This document shows, piece by piece, positions 1 to 11,600 of a DNA stretch of 64,000 bases. The DNA comes from Psychrobacter sp. JB385. Its GTDB lineage: Bacteria > Pseudomonadota > Gammaproteobacteria > Pseudomonadales > Moraxellaceae. Where the stretch lies: positions 124,001 through 188,000 of the forward strand of contig NZ_FUKN01000001.1 in NCBI RefSeq assembly GCF_900163785.1. The letters are read 5' to 3'. The notes under the pieces are model-generated. The model had not been told where the DNA came from. It did no database searches and saw only the letters and a program-made list of their open reading frames with translations. The translations under genes and the position numbers were made by a program. Positions within the stretch are counted from its first letter, which is position 1. The number at the start of each line of letters is the position of its first letter.

Positions 1-758
1 AACTGCGTTTCATCATTTAGCTGCAAAAGAGGCATACGAGCGGCGAGCTGTTCTCCAGCTTTGATGCTTAATCCTTGTACGCGCCCTTTAAAGCTCGCCC
101 GTATTGTGACCAAGTTATACGGTGATTTTGAGTCGGATTCATTATCGCCATTATTGATTACATCATCTTTAACAGAGGTATTGTCATCGTTATCAGACAC
201 AGAGGCATCTGATTCTTGTACATCAGACGACTTATCTTTAGCAGTCACAGATTTAGAGTTGTCACTATTCTCTGACTTTTCTGTATCAGTGGCCTCGCTC
301 ATCAGCTCGCGTTCTTGAGGGCGCTTTGCTGCTGTGGTGGCGTTATTGTCGGTAGGGTTGGGTGAGGTTGCTTCACTGTCGTCTGAACGTACCCGTCGAA
401 CAATGAGCAAGGGCATATCTTTTTCTACTAACTGGCCTTCAGTGACCAATACGTCCTCAATATTCATAGGATGCACAGTCATGAGCTTGATTTGTTTAAC
501 AGGTTCAAGATTGCCTTGTAGTCCAATACTAGGCTGATAACGTGAGGGTTTTATACTTAATATATGGTCTAGAGCCATGGTGACGCTATCATCGGTAATC
601 ACAAGAGGCGTATCTACAGTAGTACTGTCATCGCTCATCACAGATGCATCGGTAGGTGCAGAGGGCTGACAGGCAGCTAGTATCAAAGCACTCAGTAAGT
701 AGGTGCTGTTTTTTAAAATTTGAGAAGCTGTCATTGCAGTCACCATCGTAGTCGTCAT
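1..758 (-). CDS. lipoprotein, HlyD/RND membrane-fusion (periplasmic adaptor) family, 3' end outside window
   Basis: Open minus-strand frame running off the left edge. The start region has a lipoprotein signal peptide with hydrophobic core and lipobox LILAAC, so the product should be anchored in a membrane facing the periplasm. Two half-motifs of a lipoyl/barrel-sandwich domain are visible: a first half around 'VTEGQLVEKDMPLLIV' and a second around 'GRVQGLSIKAGEQL'. This pairing is typical of periplasmic adaptors of tripartite efflux pumps. Between the halves, where adaptors usually carry an alpha-helical hairpin, there is a stretch of roughly 80 residues rich in Ser, Asp, Glu, Asn and Thr that looks disordered. 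Three in-frame ATGs (758, 746, 734) are possible starts. None has a strong ribosome site, and 734 gives the most typical signal-peptide length. The partner transporter would lie to the left, outside this window. Family assignment is moderately sure. Confidence 0.65.
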   Translation of the reverse strand, partial: MTTTMVTAMTASQILKNSTYLLSALILAACQPSAPTDASVMSDDSTTVDTPLVITDDSVTMALDHILSIKPSRYQPSIGLQGNLEPVKQIKLMTVHPMNIEDVLVTEGQLVEKDMPLLIVRRVRSDDSEATSPNPTDNNATTAAKRPQERELMSEATDTEKSENSDNSKSVTAKDKSSDVQESDASVSDNDDNTSVKDDVINNGDNESDSKSPYNLVTIRASFKGRVQGLSIKAGEQLAARMPLLQLNDETQ

Positions 759-1434
759 TCTATTATATAGTAAATAGCGATGAGGGAATACGACTGCCAA
801 ACCCTTATGCCGCCTACGAAGATAGCGTTTTCCGCACCAAGGCGCAATCGAAATAATCATGCTGCTATATTGGCTTCGCGGCTTTTATTACTGATGAGTA
901 TCAATATTAGATTGCTAATGTCTGGAAAAAAATGAATAACTGTGCTAAAACAAGCTTAATGAAATATTACGATACATTTGTATTACAAAATAAAATTATT
1001 CAGCAATGTATTTTTCGTTTCTATATAATGCAAAAATATCATAAAGTTGTTATTTTTCTGATGTAAGCTTGTCGTCTTAGACGGAAGTAATAGTGAGAGA
1101 TGATAGTGATGCAATGTAGAGTGCGCTACAAGGTGTCAACAAATACGGTTGCTAGCGGCATGAATCAAAACGCCATTACTCCTCTAAAAAGCGAATAATC
1201 TGCTTCAATTTAGTAAGCTTCTTCAGAAAAAAGTGCGTATAGTAACCTATGTTGAAGCCGTATTTTAGAGGCAGACACTGACAGGGAATAAGTTCGCTGT
1301 CATAACTCATGGTAATGCAAGTTTGGCGGTTCACCGTTGCCTAATAATAAGTAGTAAGGCAGGTGGAAATAACCGTTGATATTTTGTATTGATAGATAGC
1401 ATTACGAATAAACAGTCGTTTATAGGACAATATG
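759..1434. other. intergenic region between divergent lipoprotein gene and pilG
   Basis: About 675 bases, AT-rich especially from 940 to 1060. It separates two divergent transcription units and must hold both promoters. I see no convincing open frame, RNA gene or repeat in it. Confidence 0.5.
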
Positions 1435-1812
1435 ATGGAAAATAATTTTGATGGCTTAAAAGTAATGGTGATTGATGATTCAAAAACCATTCGCCGTACC
1501 GCAGAAACCTTGTTACAAAAAGCAGGTTGTGAAGTAGTGACCGCGATTGACGGTTTTGACGCTTTAGCAAAAATTGTTGATAACAATCCAGATATTATTT
1601 TTGTCGACATCATGATGCCGCGATTAGATGGCTATCAAACGTGTGCGTTAATAAAGAACAATCCAGATTATGCTAACAAACCCGTCATTATGTTGTCGTC
1701 TAAAGATGGTTTGTTTGACAAAGCCAGAGGCCGTATTGTTGGGTCTGATGAATATTTGACTAAGCCATTTAGTAAAGATGAGTTGTTTGAGGCAATTAAT
1801 CAGTACCGCTAG
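1435..1812 (+). CDS. pilG: PilG, single-domain response regulator of twitching motility
   Basis: CheY-like receiver of about 125 residues and no output domain. The acidic pocket (VIDDS near the start), the phospho-acceptor Asp in 'FVDIMMPRLDG', the Ser/Thr switch in 'IMLSS' and the Lys of 'LTKPF' are all present. In Pseudomonas PilG is phosphorylated by ChpA and promotes pilus extension at the leading pole; this role is family knowledge. An AGGA ribosome site at 1424-1427 fits the ATG at 1435 better than the ATG immediately upstream at 1432. It is the first gene of the Pil-Chp cluster, and the order of the following genes matches the Pseudomonas cluster, which settles the name. Confidence 0.93.
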   Translation: MENNFDGLKVMVIDDSKTIRRTAETLLQKAGCEVVTAIDGFDALAKIVDNNPDIIFVDIMMPRLDGYQTCALIKNNPDYANKPVIMLSSKDGLFDKARGRIVGSDEYLTKPFSKDELFEAINQYR

Positions 1813-2065
1813 TTTGAGTACCTGCAAGTAGCGGCGGTCTGACTGGATATTTGCAGATGGGTATGTAGATACCTATTCATATTGGTAAGGTTGTAGGGTC
1901 AAGTATTTGGTAGTACTTAACCTGATTTATGATTGCTTAGTATTTAGTCGCAACTGTAAAAAATAACGTCACCATTCATTTTTGGCCTGTTATTTCTATG
2001 CAGTTTGTCTCAATAAATCTATTAATATATCCCAAAGGATATCATTGAAAACAAAGGAAAATCCC

Positions 2066-2428
2066 ATGACTACTGTCTTAGTCATTGATGACTCACCATC
2101 TGAAATGGCAAAATTCCGCGACATGCTTGCCAGACATAATTTTAAAGTACTAGAAGCGATAAATGGCGAGCAGGGCTGTCAAATGGCAGCAGAACATTTA
2201 CCAGATGTTATCTTAATGGATGTGGTCATGCCTGAGATGAATGGCTTTCAGGCAACTCGAAAAATAACTCGTGGTAAAACCACCGCTCATATTCCTGTGA
2301 TTATGATCAGTACCAAAAACCAAGAGACCGATAGGGTTTGGGGTAAGCGTCAGGGTGCCAAAGAGTACATGGCAAAGCCAATTGATGAGAATGGTTTGGT
2401 GAATATCATTCATAAAGTAATGGGGTAG
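2066..2428 (+). CDS. pilH: PilH, second response regulator of the Pil-Chp system
   Basis: CheY-like receiver of 120 residues. It shows 'VLVIDDSPSE' at the N-terminus, the phospho-acceptor in 'ILMDVVMPEMNG', the Ser/Thr switch in 'MISTK' and the conserved Lys in 'MAKPID'. In relatives PilH opposes or drains phosphate from PilG and favours retraction. An open frame extends 28 codons upstream, but the AAAGGA site at 2054-2059 and the family length point to the ATG at 2066. It is separated from pilG by about 250 bases, and its stop lies 3 bases before the GTG of pilI, so pilH-pilI are probably translated from one message. Confidence 0.92.
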   Translation: MTTVLVIDDSPSEMAKFRDMLARHNFKVLEAINGEQGCQMAAEHLPDVILMDVVMPEMNGFQATRKITRGKTTAHIPVIMISTKNQETDRVWGKRQGAKEYMAKPIDENGLVNIIHKVMG

Positions 2429-2431
2429 CTT

Positions 2432-2962
2432 GTGGCTTCCAAAGGGTTCATTGAGCTTCTGCGTCTAGCCGATTTGGCACGTGCTCGTAAAAGCGGGCGC
2501 CGCGGTGGGCAAGCGTATGACTGGCAAGGCGTGGTCTTTGAGATTGGTGGGCAGCGTTTGGTCGCGCCAATGGGTCAAGTCTCAGAAGTATTGGCTATGC
2601 CAGAATATACAAGCTTGCCTTTAGTCAAGCCTTGGATGCTGGGTATCGCCAATATTCGTGGTCGTTTGTTACCCATAACAGATTTGTCTCAGTTTTTACA
2701 AGTGCCGAGCCGCTTAGCACAAATGAGCCAGCGTAAAGTCATGGTTATAGATCACGGGGATTTTTTCTCAGGATTATTGGTAGATCAGGTTATTGGTATT
2801 GAACAGTTTACTCAGGATCAATACCGCCCAGAAGCCATTGAATCAAGTTCGCCCTTTGCTCCCTATAACCATGGCAAGTTCTTTAAAAATGAGCAGGACT
2901 GGTATGTCTTTATGCCAAGTCTGCTCGCGCAAGACCCGCAGTACGCCGATGCTGCAATATAG
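2432..2962 (+). CDS. pilI: PilI, CheW-type coupling protein
   Basis: 176-residue CheW-domain protein starting with GTG three bases after pilH. Typical CheW features are visible: the early strand 'VVFEIGGQRLVAPMGQV', the 'LPLVKPWMLGIANIRG' signature (residues about 63-80), and a second half around 'GLLVDQVIGIEQF'. CheW proteins couple the chemoreceptor (here PilJ) to the CheA-type kinase (here ChpA) under the inner membrane. Length and order agree with PilI of Pseudomonas and Acinetobacter. Nothing unusual seen. Confidence 0.92.
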   Translation: MASKGFIELLRLADLARARKSGRRGGQAYDWQGVVFEIGGQRLVAPMGQVSEVLAMPEYTSLPLVKPWMLGIANIRGRLLPITDLSQFLQVPSRLAQMSQRKVMVIDHGDFFSGLLVDQVIGIEQFTQDQYRPEAIESSSPFAPYNHGKFFKNEQDWYVFMPSLLAQDPQYADAAI

Positions 2963-3136
2963 CTGTCGATAATAGCCTAATTGGCTGTTAGCTCGATGAC
3001 AAAATAATAGCGAATGACATGATGCGCTTGGATGTCAGCATTCATACAGACTTTGTTGATCACTGTTTCTTTTATAACAGTAAGATTGTCAAAGTCACGA
3101 TAAGACTTTGACAATTGTCTGAAAGGAATACGTACG

Positions 3137-4549
3137 ATGAGTGATGTTATAAATAAATCTGCAACTGGTACGACCAAAACAGCAGTAGATAGCAAAGATG
3201 CGAATGGTATGTGGAGAGTATTATTAGGCGTTTTTGTGATAGTAAGCGTGGCTTGTTTGATCTGGCTGGTTAATTCGTTGTCGTCGGTAAGTGAGCATAT
3301 GGTGGATTTTAATCAATCCGTTGTGTTGCCTGTGGCGATATTTGTCGTAGGGGTACTGGGAACTCTATTTGCTCTTTATAATTTGCTTAAGCAACGTGGT
3401 GGCTCAGAGCGATTACTCATCGAAAAAGAAACCTTACGTCGTCGTCAAGAAGCAGAAGCAGAGTCTGAGCGCGCTCGTCAAATCCAAGAGGAAAACGAAC
3501 GTAACCAGATAGCTATTCTACGCTTGCTAGATGAATTGGGAGATTTGGCAGAAGGGGACTTGACCGTCAATGCAACGGTATCAGAGGATTTTACAGGGGC
3601 GATTGCCGACTCTGTTAACTTTGCCATTGACCAGTTGCGCCAGTTGGTACTGGTTATTAACAATACCGCTGTTCGCGTCTCGCAATCTTCAGAGCAAACG
3701 CAGATGAATGCAGTTGAGCTTGCTGAAGCTTCTGAACACCAAGCTCAAGAAATTGCAGGGGTATCAGCAGCCATTAATGAGATGACTGTGTCGATTGACC
3801 AAGTTTCAAACAACGCGGCAGAATCTGCAACCGTTGCTCAGCGTTCAGTCGCAATCTCTCATAATGGAGCAGCGGTTGTACAGCGCTCTATTGAGGGTAT
3901 GAACGTCATTCGAGACCAGATTCAAGAAACGTCTAAGCGTATCAAACGTCTTGGTGAGTCTTCGCAAGAAATTGGTGATATCGTTGGTCTGATCAATGAT
4001 ATTGCTGACCAAACCAACGTTTTGGCATTGAACGCGGCTATTCAGGCCTCGATGGCTGGTGAAGCAGGTCGAGGGTTTGCCGTTGTTGCTGATGAGGTTC
4101 AACGTCTTGCTGAACGCTCTGCCAATGCCACCAAGCAGATCGAAACATTGGTCAAAACGATTCAGGCGGATACCAATGAAGCAGTAATGTCGATGGAGTC
4201 AACCACCTCTGAAGTAGTACGTGGTGCGCGTTTGGCAAAAGATGCGGGTGAAGCACTAGAGGAGGTTCAGAGTGTTTCTAACACCTTGGCTGATTTGATT
4301 CAGAACATCTCAAATGCCGCCATGCAACAGGCCGAATCTGCTGGGCACATCTCTCACACGATGAATATTATTCAAGACATCACCTCACAAACCTCCTCTG
4401 GTACGCTGGCAACAGCCCGTTCTATTGGCGAGTTGAGTGAAATGGCTGCTGCACTTCAAGAGTCAGTGACAGGCTTTAAGGTATCGAATGATGATGATCT
4501 TCTGGACACTGAATTACTTGAGAGAGATATGTATTCAGAAAGTATTTAA
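3137..4549 (+). CDS. pilJ: PilJ, methyl-accepting chemoreceptor of the type IV pilus system (short form)
   Basis: 470-residue chemoreceptor. Two transmembrane segments lie at about residues 26-48 and 62-84, separated by only about 13 residues. A long coiled coil and a well-conserved signalling tip follow ('[20 protein letters not shown]', near 4018-4075). Pseudomonas PilJ is about 680 residues and has a large two-module periplasmic domain between its transmembrane helices, reported to sense the pilin PilA. That part is absent here, while the cytoplasmic signalling region is complete, so this is unlikely to be a frameshifted remnant. Input must come from the membrane, a HAMP-like linker or another protein. 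An AAAGGA site lies just before the ATG. The flanking coupling-protein and methyltransferase genes support the name. Confidence 0.88.
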   Translation: MSDVINKSATGTTKTAVDSKDANGMWRVLLGVFVIVSVACLIWLVNSLSSVSEHMVDFNQSVVLPVAIFVVGVLGTLFALYNLLKQRGGSERLLIEKETLRRRQEAEAESERARQIQEENERNQIAILRLLDELGDLAEGDLTVNATVSEDFTGAIADSVNFAIDQLRQLVLVINNTAVRVSQSSEQTQMNAVELAEASEHQAQEIAGVSAAINEMTVSIDQVSNNAAESATVAQRSVAISHNGAAVVQRSIEGMNVIRDQIQETSKRIKRLGESSQEIGDIVGLINDIADQTNVLALNAAIQASMAGEAGRGFAVVADEVQRLAERSANATKQIETLVKTIQADTNEAVMSMESTTSEVVRGARLAKDAGEALEEVQSVSNTLADLIQNISNAAMQQAESAGHISHTMNIIQDITSQTSSGTLATARSIGELSEMAAALQESVTGFKVSNDDDLLDTELLERDMYSESI

Positions 4550-4681
4550 GGCTAATATTTTGACTTAGATATGTACGTGACTTAAGTATATATAAGAGGA
4601 CAAAGCCTTTTACATACCAATCTGTTCATCAGCAAGCTGTGCGAGTAGGAATAACGTGCAGCGACAAGCATAGTAGGTGAC

Positions 4682-5632
4682 ATGGATAATCTGACTCGAC
4701 CAAACAGCTGCCGACCCCAAACATCAGAACCCGTATTGACGAGAGCTTTAATGTCAGAAGACTATGTTGATGTGCAGCAATGGCAAAAATATATAGAACA
4801 AGAGATTGGCTTTGTTTTACCAGATGTGCAATTGCAGTGGTTGACCAATGCAATTAACCATACAGCGTCGTTGCACGGGTTGAGCATTACTAAGCTGTGG
4901 GAGCAACTACCAAATAATAGCGCAATACGACAGCGATTATTGGATAAAGTATTGATTCACGAAAGTCGTTTTTTTCGTCATATGCCGTCGGTAGAGTTTG
5001 TTATAAAGTGCGCTTTAGAGCATCAGCAATTGCTTATTGACTCCCGCACTGATGGGGTCTCTGACGAATTGTTTCGAATTTGGAGTGTGGGATGTGCTCG
5101 TGGCCAAGAAGCGTGGTCACTTGCAATGAGCTTGGCATCGGAGCAGTTGATGAACTATTCAATCTTGGGTACTGATGTCAGCCAGCAAGCAATTGTAAAA
5201 GCAAGATTGGGACGGTATGACAGTCGACAGCAATTATTGATACCAAAGCGATACCAGCAGTTTGTTCGACCGTTGAGCGCTAGCAGTACGATTGGTAATC
5301 TGAATCCAGATGATTCTACTACCATCAAAATAGGCACTGAGTCCCAATGGCAAATTGCACCAGTTTTACAGCCTTATGTAGATTTTGTTTTACACAATGT
5401 TATTGAAAAACAACCACCCACCTCACATCTTCAACATGTGATTATCTGTCAAAATATGCTGCTCTACTTTCGTAAATTTGATCAGCGAGATATTTTAACC
5501 AGACTATCAGAGCAATGCGTGTTAGGTGGATATATTATATTGGCTCCCGGTGAGGCGTTATTTTGGCGTCCTTCAAATATGCGCCGCATTGCACACCCGC
5601 AAGTGAATGTGTGGCAAAAAACCAGTGCCTAA
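4682..5632 (+). CDS. pilK: PilK, CheR-type chemoreceptor methyltransferase
   Basis: CheR-family SAM-dependent methyltransferase that should methylate glutamates on PilJ. Recognisable parts are 'HESRFFRHMPSVEF' (CheR-type N-terminal/SAM junction, around residues 97-110), the SAM-binding 'IWSVGCARGQEAWSLAMSL', and 'QNMLLYFRKFDQRDIL' near the C-terminus, a CheR hallmark. The ATG at 4682 has an AGGTGA only one base away. An in-frame ATG at 4751, 23 codons later, gives a length closer to typical CheR proteins, so the true start is uncertain. Position between pilJ and chpA matches pilK. Confidence 0.88.
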   Translation: MDNLTRPNSCRPQTSEPVLTRALMSEDYVDVQQWQKYIEQEIGFVLPDVQLQWLTNAINHTASLHGLSITKLWEQLPNNSAIRQRLLDKVLIHESRFFRHMPSVEFVIKCALEHQQLLIDSRTDGVSDELFRIWSVGCARGQEAWSLAMSLASEQLMNYSILGTDVSQQAIVKARLGRYDSRQQLLIPKRYQQFVRPLSASSTIGNLNPDDSTTIKIGTESQWQIAPVLQPYVDFVLHNVIEKQPPTSHLQHVIICQNMLLYFRKFDQRDILTRLSEQCVLGGYIILAPGEALFWRPSNMRRIAHPQVNVWQKTSA

Positions 5633-5662
5633 ATTAGCGTCTAAACAAGTTAGGATCAATCT

Positions 5663-8600
5663 ATGAAAAACCAGCCCAATAACATAGTGACGCTTGAGTG
5701 GTTGTTACCACTGTTTAATCAACAATTATCACAGATATCTGCTGGCTGGCAATCAGGGACTGACGACATTAGTCAAGATCAAATAGTAGAGTGTTATCAC
5801 CAAGTCAGCGGTGCCCTTATAATGGCGCGTCTTCCTTTGCTTGGCAATCTTGCCAGTCATTTAGGCTGGCTGGCACAATCTATTAGCCATGACGGCATCT
5901 CTACCTATCACAGTCGCATTGGTCATTTCTCTCATGAGTTGTTGCAGCGCGAGCTAAACCAATATTCGCAGACAGGTAGTTATCACAGCGATTTGATTCA
6001 GAAAACAGTGGAAGGGCTTGCCCAAGCATTATCAAAATTGGGTGTAACAACAAACTTGCCTTTGAGTCGTATTGGGAGCCAATACCAATACGAAAAACCA
6101 CACACTCACATTGACGATACTATTTTCGATAGTATTGCGGCCATAATACCAGTAAGTAGCGTGACCACTGATCTGACGGATCATCATTATCAACAGTTGC
6201 TTTTAGTCTGGCGAAAGCAAGTACAAACCTTATTGGTGACCAATATCAATCAGCCTTCTTTATTGGCTGTTTTAGAAAAAGTGAGTCAGTACTTGTGGCA
6301 GACCACACAGAATAGAGAGGTAAAACACCTCTGGTATCTGACTGAGATATGGTTGAGAGATCTTGCGCGCAATAATACACCGCTACCTGAGCACTATGCC
6401 GCGTTATTGAGTCAGCTTGAGCAAGCCATTGCCCCTGCCAATCAAGACTCTGATGAGAGCTTGTCTGTTGTGATCAAAAATTTGATCATAAATGTCTACA
6501 TCGAGTTAAGTGGTCTGACAACAAGTAGTGAGCGTACTCAATCAGTATTAAGTCACTTATCGCAAAATACATCGACAGCGTCACGCTTTTTACCGCGGAT
6601 ACTCAGCGCACTTGAGACCCTTATTTTTAATATCGATGAACCTCAAACGCTCTTACCTGCTTTGCAAAAAATAAAGCATCAGCTCGAAGGCCGAGGCTGG
6701 ACGTATTATGGATTGCAAGTTGAGACACTCATCACAGAGATAGAGCAGGCCTTATCTTCCAAGACAGGGTTTGTACAAGCGCAGTGGCAAATTGAGCAAA
6801 AGCTACAAGCGCTATATAGCGCTATTTATAACACAGAGCAGACGATCTCTTTGAAGATAGGAGATGCTGTCTCTTTTGTACCGTCATCTGAATTGTCTCA
6901 TGGAGTCGATACGCAAGCGACAGACAGTTATGACGGCCATGCTGCTGGTAAAGACTTACGTGAGTTGCGCATTGCGGTAGAGGAAGTAAAGCAATGCTTC
7001 AATGAATACCTGCAGCGTCAAGAGATCCATTTATTACCAGATGAGACTGAATTTGCTCGCATTGGTGAATCTTTTGCTGATATGGGTTTGCCTATCGTGC
7101 GTCAAACCATAGAGGACATGGCCAGTATATTTACGCAGTTGGTCGCTTATAATATTGAGGTGCTTAGCTGGGATGTCACACAGGCATTGGCGGAAGCTTT
7201 GACCTCTATTGAGCTATTGCTCGATTATCTTGCCCAACAAGTTTTTGACGAAACAGTATTAACACAAGCAAATGAACATACGGCTAGAGCCGCAAAGTTA
7301 CTAGCGCTTTACATTGACGCGCCAGAGAAGATTAACGACACTTATTTGACTCAAAAACCTGTCGCAACTGATGTCCTTCGTTATGATGATAATGGCGAGA
7401 TCTCTCCAGCTAGTCATCTGAATTTAACTACGCAGATTTCAACCGATACAGACAATCAGAGTGTAGAAGCGCAAAACACATCTGATACCAGTGATAAGAC
7501 AGAAAGTGCAGCTTTAGCACAAGTTCGCGCAGACATTAAAGCGGACAGTTTTGAGATGGACGCAGAAATTCGCGATATTTTTATTGAAGAAGTCACGGAT
7601 GTCATCACTGACCTTACAGATTTTTTACCGATTTGGCAGCAAGACAAGCAAGATTTGACCCCACTTATCGAAGTGCGCCGAGGCTTCCATACCTTAAAAG
7701 GCTCAGGTCGTATGGTTGGTGCCTTTAGTATTAGTGAAATGGCGTGGTCGATTGAAAGTTTACTCAACCGTTTGTTAGATCATACCTTGGCTGTCACAGA
7801 TGACGTGGTTAATCTGGTCACAGACACGGTAAATAGTCTGCCTGTATTGCTCGCAGATTTTGAGGCACAACAGTCTCCAAGCCTAGATCCAGCAGTCATC
7901 GTTTTAAAAAGTCAAAATTTAATGGCAATGCAGCCCATTAATACGGGTCTTGCCATATCAGATACGGTTTTAACCGATCAACAAGCAGAGTCAGATGACA
8001 CTGATTTTGGGTTAGAAGACGATCTGGAGTTTGAATTCGCGGATCCAAGTGACCGTATAGAAACGTCTGCTGCCATGCTTGGTTCAGCTAGCGAATCGCA
8101 CATGATAAATCATGATAATAAAAGGGGGATATTGAAGCCTTTATCGCTTTCTGAGATTCCAGCAGGACTCATGCCTTTTGTGCAAGAAGCCGAACAATTA
8201 CCAGCCGATGCAAATGATGCAGATCCTGATATTAAAGAGATATTCATAGAAGAAGCCAATGAAGTATTGGCTGATATCATTCCTTTATATGAGTCTTGGC
8301 AACTGTTTCCTACAGACTTAAGTGGGCTGACAGACATCCGCCGAGGGTTCCATACTTTAAAGGGATCAGGTCGCATGGTAGGTGCTCACTATAGCGCTGA
8401 ATTGGCGTGGGCCATAGAAAACATGCTCAATCGTCTCTTGGATCGTAGTATCGTCGTCACCGACGATATGTGTCAGCTGATTGCAGATGTACTGGCTGCT
8501 TACCCCACCATGTTGAATGTATTTGAAAATAATGAGCAGAACTATCCTGTTATGGTGCCTCTATGGGTTGCTTGTGCAAATGCCTACAGTAAACAGCAAG

Positions 8601-11600
8601 GTGATGCCTTTAGTTATACTGAGTTATCCACCAAGCAATGGGCGCAAGCAACGAACGATCTTGAAGATGAAGATGGTAAAGATTCTATCTTGTTCACTGA
8701 GTCAAACGATACTCCTTCTTCGCCAACAGAGAATGATGAAGAAATAGACATCACACTGCAAAACATCAATTCTGTCAATGAAATGATCGCAGAAGCCCCT
8801 ATCGTTTTGACTGCCCAAAGTGAGCAAGAAAAAGCATTTTGTGAGATTTTTATCGATGAAGCAGAAGGGTTGTTACGCGATATCGATCGATTCGTTGATG
8901 TACATCAAGATCAAACTTATATTGAAGTGACAGATGATATTGTACGGGCATTTCATACGTTGAGAGGCGCATCCGGCTCTAGCGCATTGGCTGCGATCAG
9001 CGAAGTGAGTGCAACCATTGAGCAGAGCTTAGAGCAGTTGCAGCAACAAGACATAGCCATGAACGCCCAACATTTAGAGGCGCTGGCTAAATCGTCTACT
9101 TTGATGAACGGTTATTTGCATAGCTATGAACAAAACTTTCAGATACAAGACATGCAGATGCAAGACACGCAAAGCCAGCAAGACATAGCGTCATTGCAAT
9201 CTATGCTTGATAAACAAGACTCTGTTAACGACATAGAAGATATAGCTGATAATAAGCCGACGATAGCACAGCTGTTAGACAACAATATTGACGAGTTGTT
9301 AGACGCTGAGTGGGAGTTGGATAATGCACTGAATCAATCTGAAACAGAGCAAGTTCAAGATTATATAGAGCAGCAAATATCACAAATAAAGCATTTATTT
9401 GACAAGGCAAAAAACTTTCCAAAATTCACAGCTATTTTAACTGAGCTTGGTCATGCTTACACCTATTTGCGCGATCATCTTGATAAAGCAAAGGAGACAG
9501 ACACTCAAGCCATACTCCATTCGGGGCATGCGCAGTTAGTGGGGTTGTTTGATGCCTTAGCTGGCAGTACCTCACTGAAAATAGATAAAAAAGTACTTGA
9601 GGATCTGCAAAGTATCTATCAAGCAGACGAGCACCACGAAGAAGAAACCTTTATCGTTCGTACTGTGTCAGTACCAGACATACAACTTGAATCTATTGAT
9701 ACCGATGCTGAGCTACTAGAGATCTTTTTGGAAGAGGCGCAGGAGCTGGATACAGCGCTAGATGAAAGCTTTAATAAGTGGCGTACAGATATTAGCAATA
9801 TCAACGCATTAAAGGTATTACAGCGTCATTTGCACACCATCAAAGGTGGTGCACGAATGGCAGGTATCCGCAGTATTGGCGATCTGACGCATGAAGCGGA
9901 AAGTATCTATGAAGCCTTCGTAGAAAACAGAAAAGCACCAACTGTACAGTGGTTAGAGATCATGCAACGAGTGCAAGATACGATATCTTTGCAAGTCATG
10001 CATATGGTGAATCACAAAAAATCGTTCTTTACTTCGGAGTTGATTGACCAGCTCCAGCAGTTTGAAAAAGCAAAAGTGTTGCCAGAAATAGTAGAGCTCA
10101 TCATACCAAACCCAAAAAACAATCTTGAAGCAGACACTTATGATACAGCGGCTAACCCCGTTCTAGATATCGATAACCTGTCTGATACTATTAGCTTAGA
10201 TAGAATGATTAAGCAATCATGGGCGAATGGTTTGCCTGACCCTGATATTTTGGCGGTATTTTTAGAAGAAGCAGAAGAGCTAACCAATCGTAACAAGTAT
10301 CTGCCTATATTCTTAAAAGACACCAGTAATACCACCGTGATACAAGCACTCCAGCGTGACCTTCATACCATCAAGGGTGGTGCGCGAATGGTGACAGCGA
10401 CAGGTATTGCTGATTTGGCACACGAAATGGAGGCAGTTTACAAAGATTTTGTAGACGGTCGCCGCCCTGCCACTAAAAAAGTGATTGAATTGTTGGTGGT
10501 AAGTCATGATTGGCTTGCAGATGCAGTGTCTGTTCTTAGACAAAATGTCAATCCGCCCGTACCAGGTTTGTTAATCGAAGCATTGCAGCAGTTCAGCAAA
10601 AATCCTGATGGGTTAAAGCATATCCCGAAAGAATCGTTACAGGCACAGCGCGAAGCCATCCTGATCGCTAAAGAGCAGCAGGACTCACAGTATTTGGCAA
10701 AAGATATTAGTGAGATGCCCTCTATGCTCAGCAGTAGTGTTGCTGAAGAAGATCAGAGTGTGAGCAGTAACGAGATGATTCGTATCTCAGGCGGTTTGAT
10801 TGAGCATATGATCAACTTATCTGGAGAGTCAGCGATTAACCGCGCCCGTATCGATATGGGTATCAGTAGCTTGACCAACAGTATTGAGGATATGGGCATC
10901 ACTGTACAGCGACTGGCTGATCAGTTACGCCGAATGGAGATTGAACTAGAAGCACAGATATTATCGCAAATAGATGATGAGCTGATCAATAATGAAGATT
11001 TTGACCCGCTAGAAATGGATCAATATTCCTCATTGAATCAGCTGTCGAAATCTTTGACAGAGTCTGCCTCAGATTTGATTGATATCAATCACACGTTATT
11101 AGAAAAGACCCGTGATAGCGAAAGTTTATTATTACAGCTATCGCGTACGCAAACTGAGTTGCAAGACGGTCTGATGAATTCGCGTATGGTGCCGTTTACG
11201 CGCTTAACGCCGCGCCTTGAGCGTATCGTACGTCAGACTGCCAATGAGCTTAATAAGTCTGTTGAATTAACAATCATCAATGCCGATGACGAAATGGATA
11301 GAACCATTCTAGAGCGTATTACCTCGCCACTTGAGCATATGCTACGTAATGCGGTTGACCATGGTATCGAAAACACTTCAACGCGCCTAAAAGCAGGCAA
11401 GGAGCGCAGCGGGCACATTACGCTTGAAGTGCATCGCGAAGGCAGCGAGATTGTCATTCAGCTGATAGATGATGGTCGTGGAATCGATGTAGAAGCGGTA
11501 CGTAGCAAGGCGATTGCTCAAGGGCTTATTGATGCAAATGATAATAGCCTTACTGACCTTGATGTCATGCAGTACATCTTTAATGCAGGCCTAAGTACCA

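Noticed and set aside
61..537. Two plus-strand frames rich in Ser and Leu
   Set aside because: They are complementary to the acidic linker of the minus-strand lipoprotein gene, which has a signal peptide, lipobox and domain signatures.
780..900. GC-richer segment resembling part of a repeat (CCTACGAAGATAGCG...)
   Set aside because: It does not align with the three-copy palindromic family and no second copy was noticed in the window.
7456..8376. Minus-strand frames opposite the HPt repeats of chpA
   Set aside because: They mirror each other because the HPt repeats are duplicated; the plus strand is clearly the coding one.
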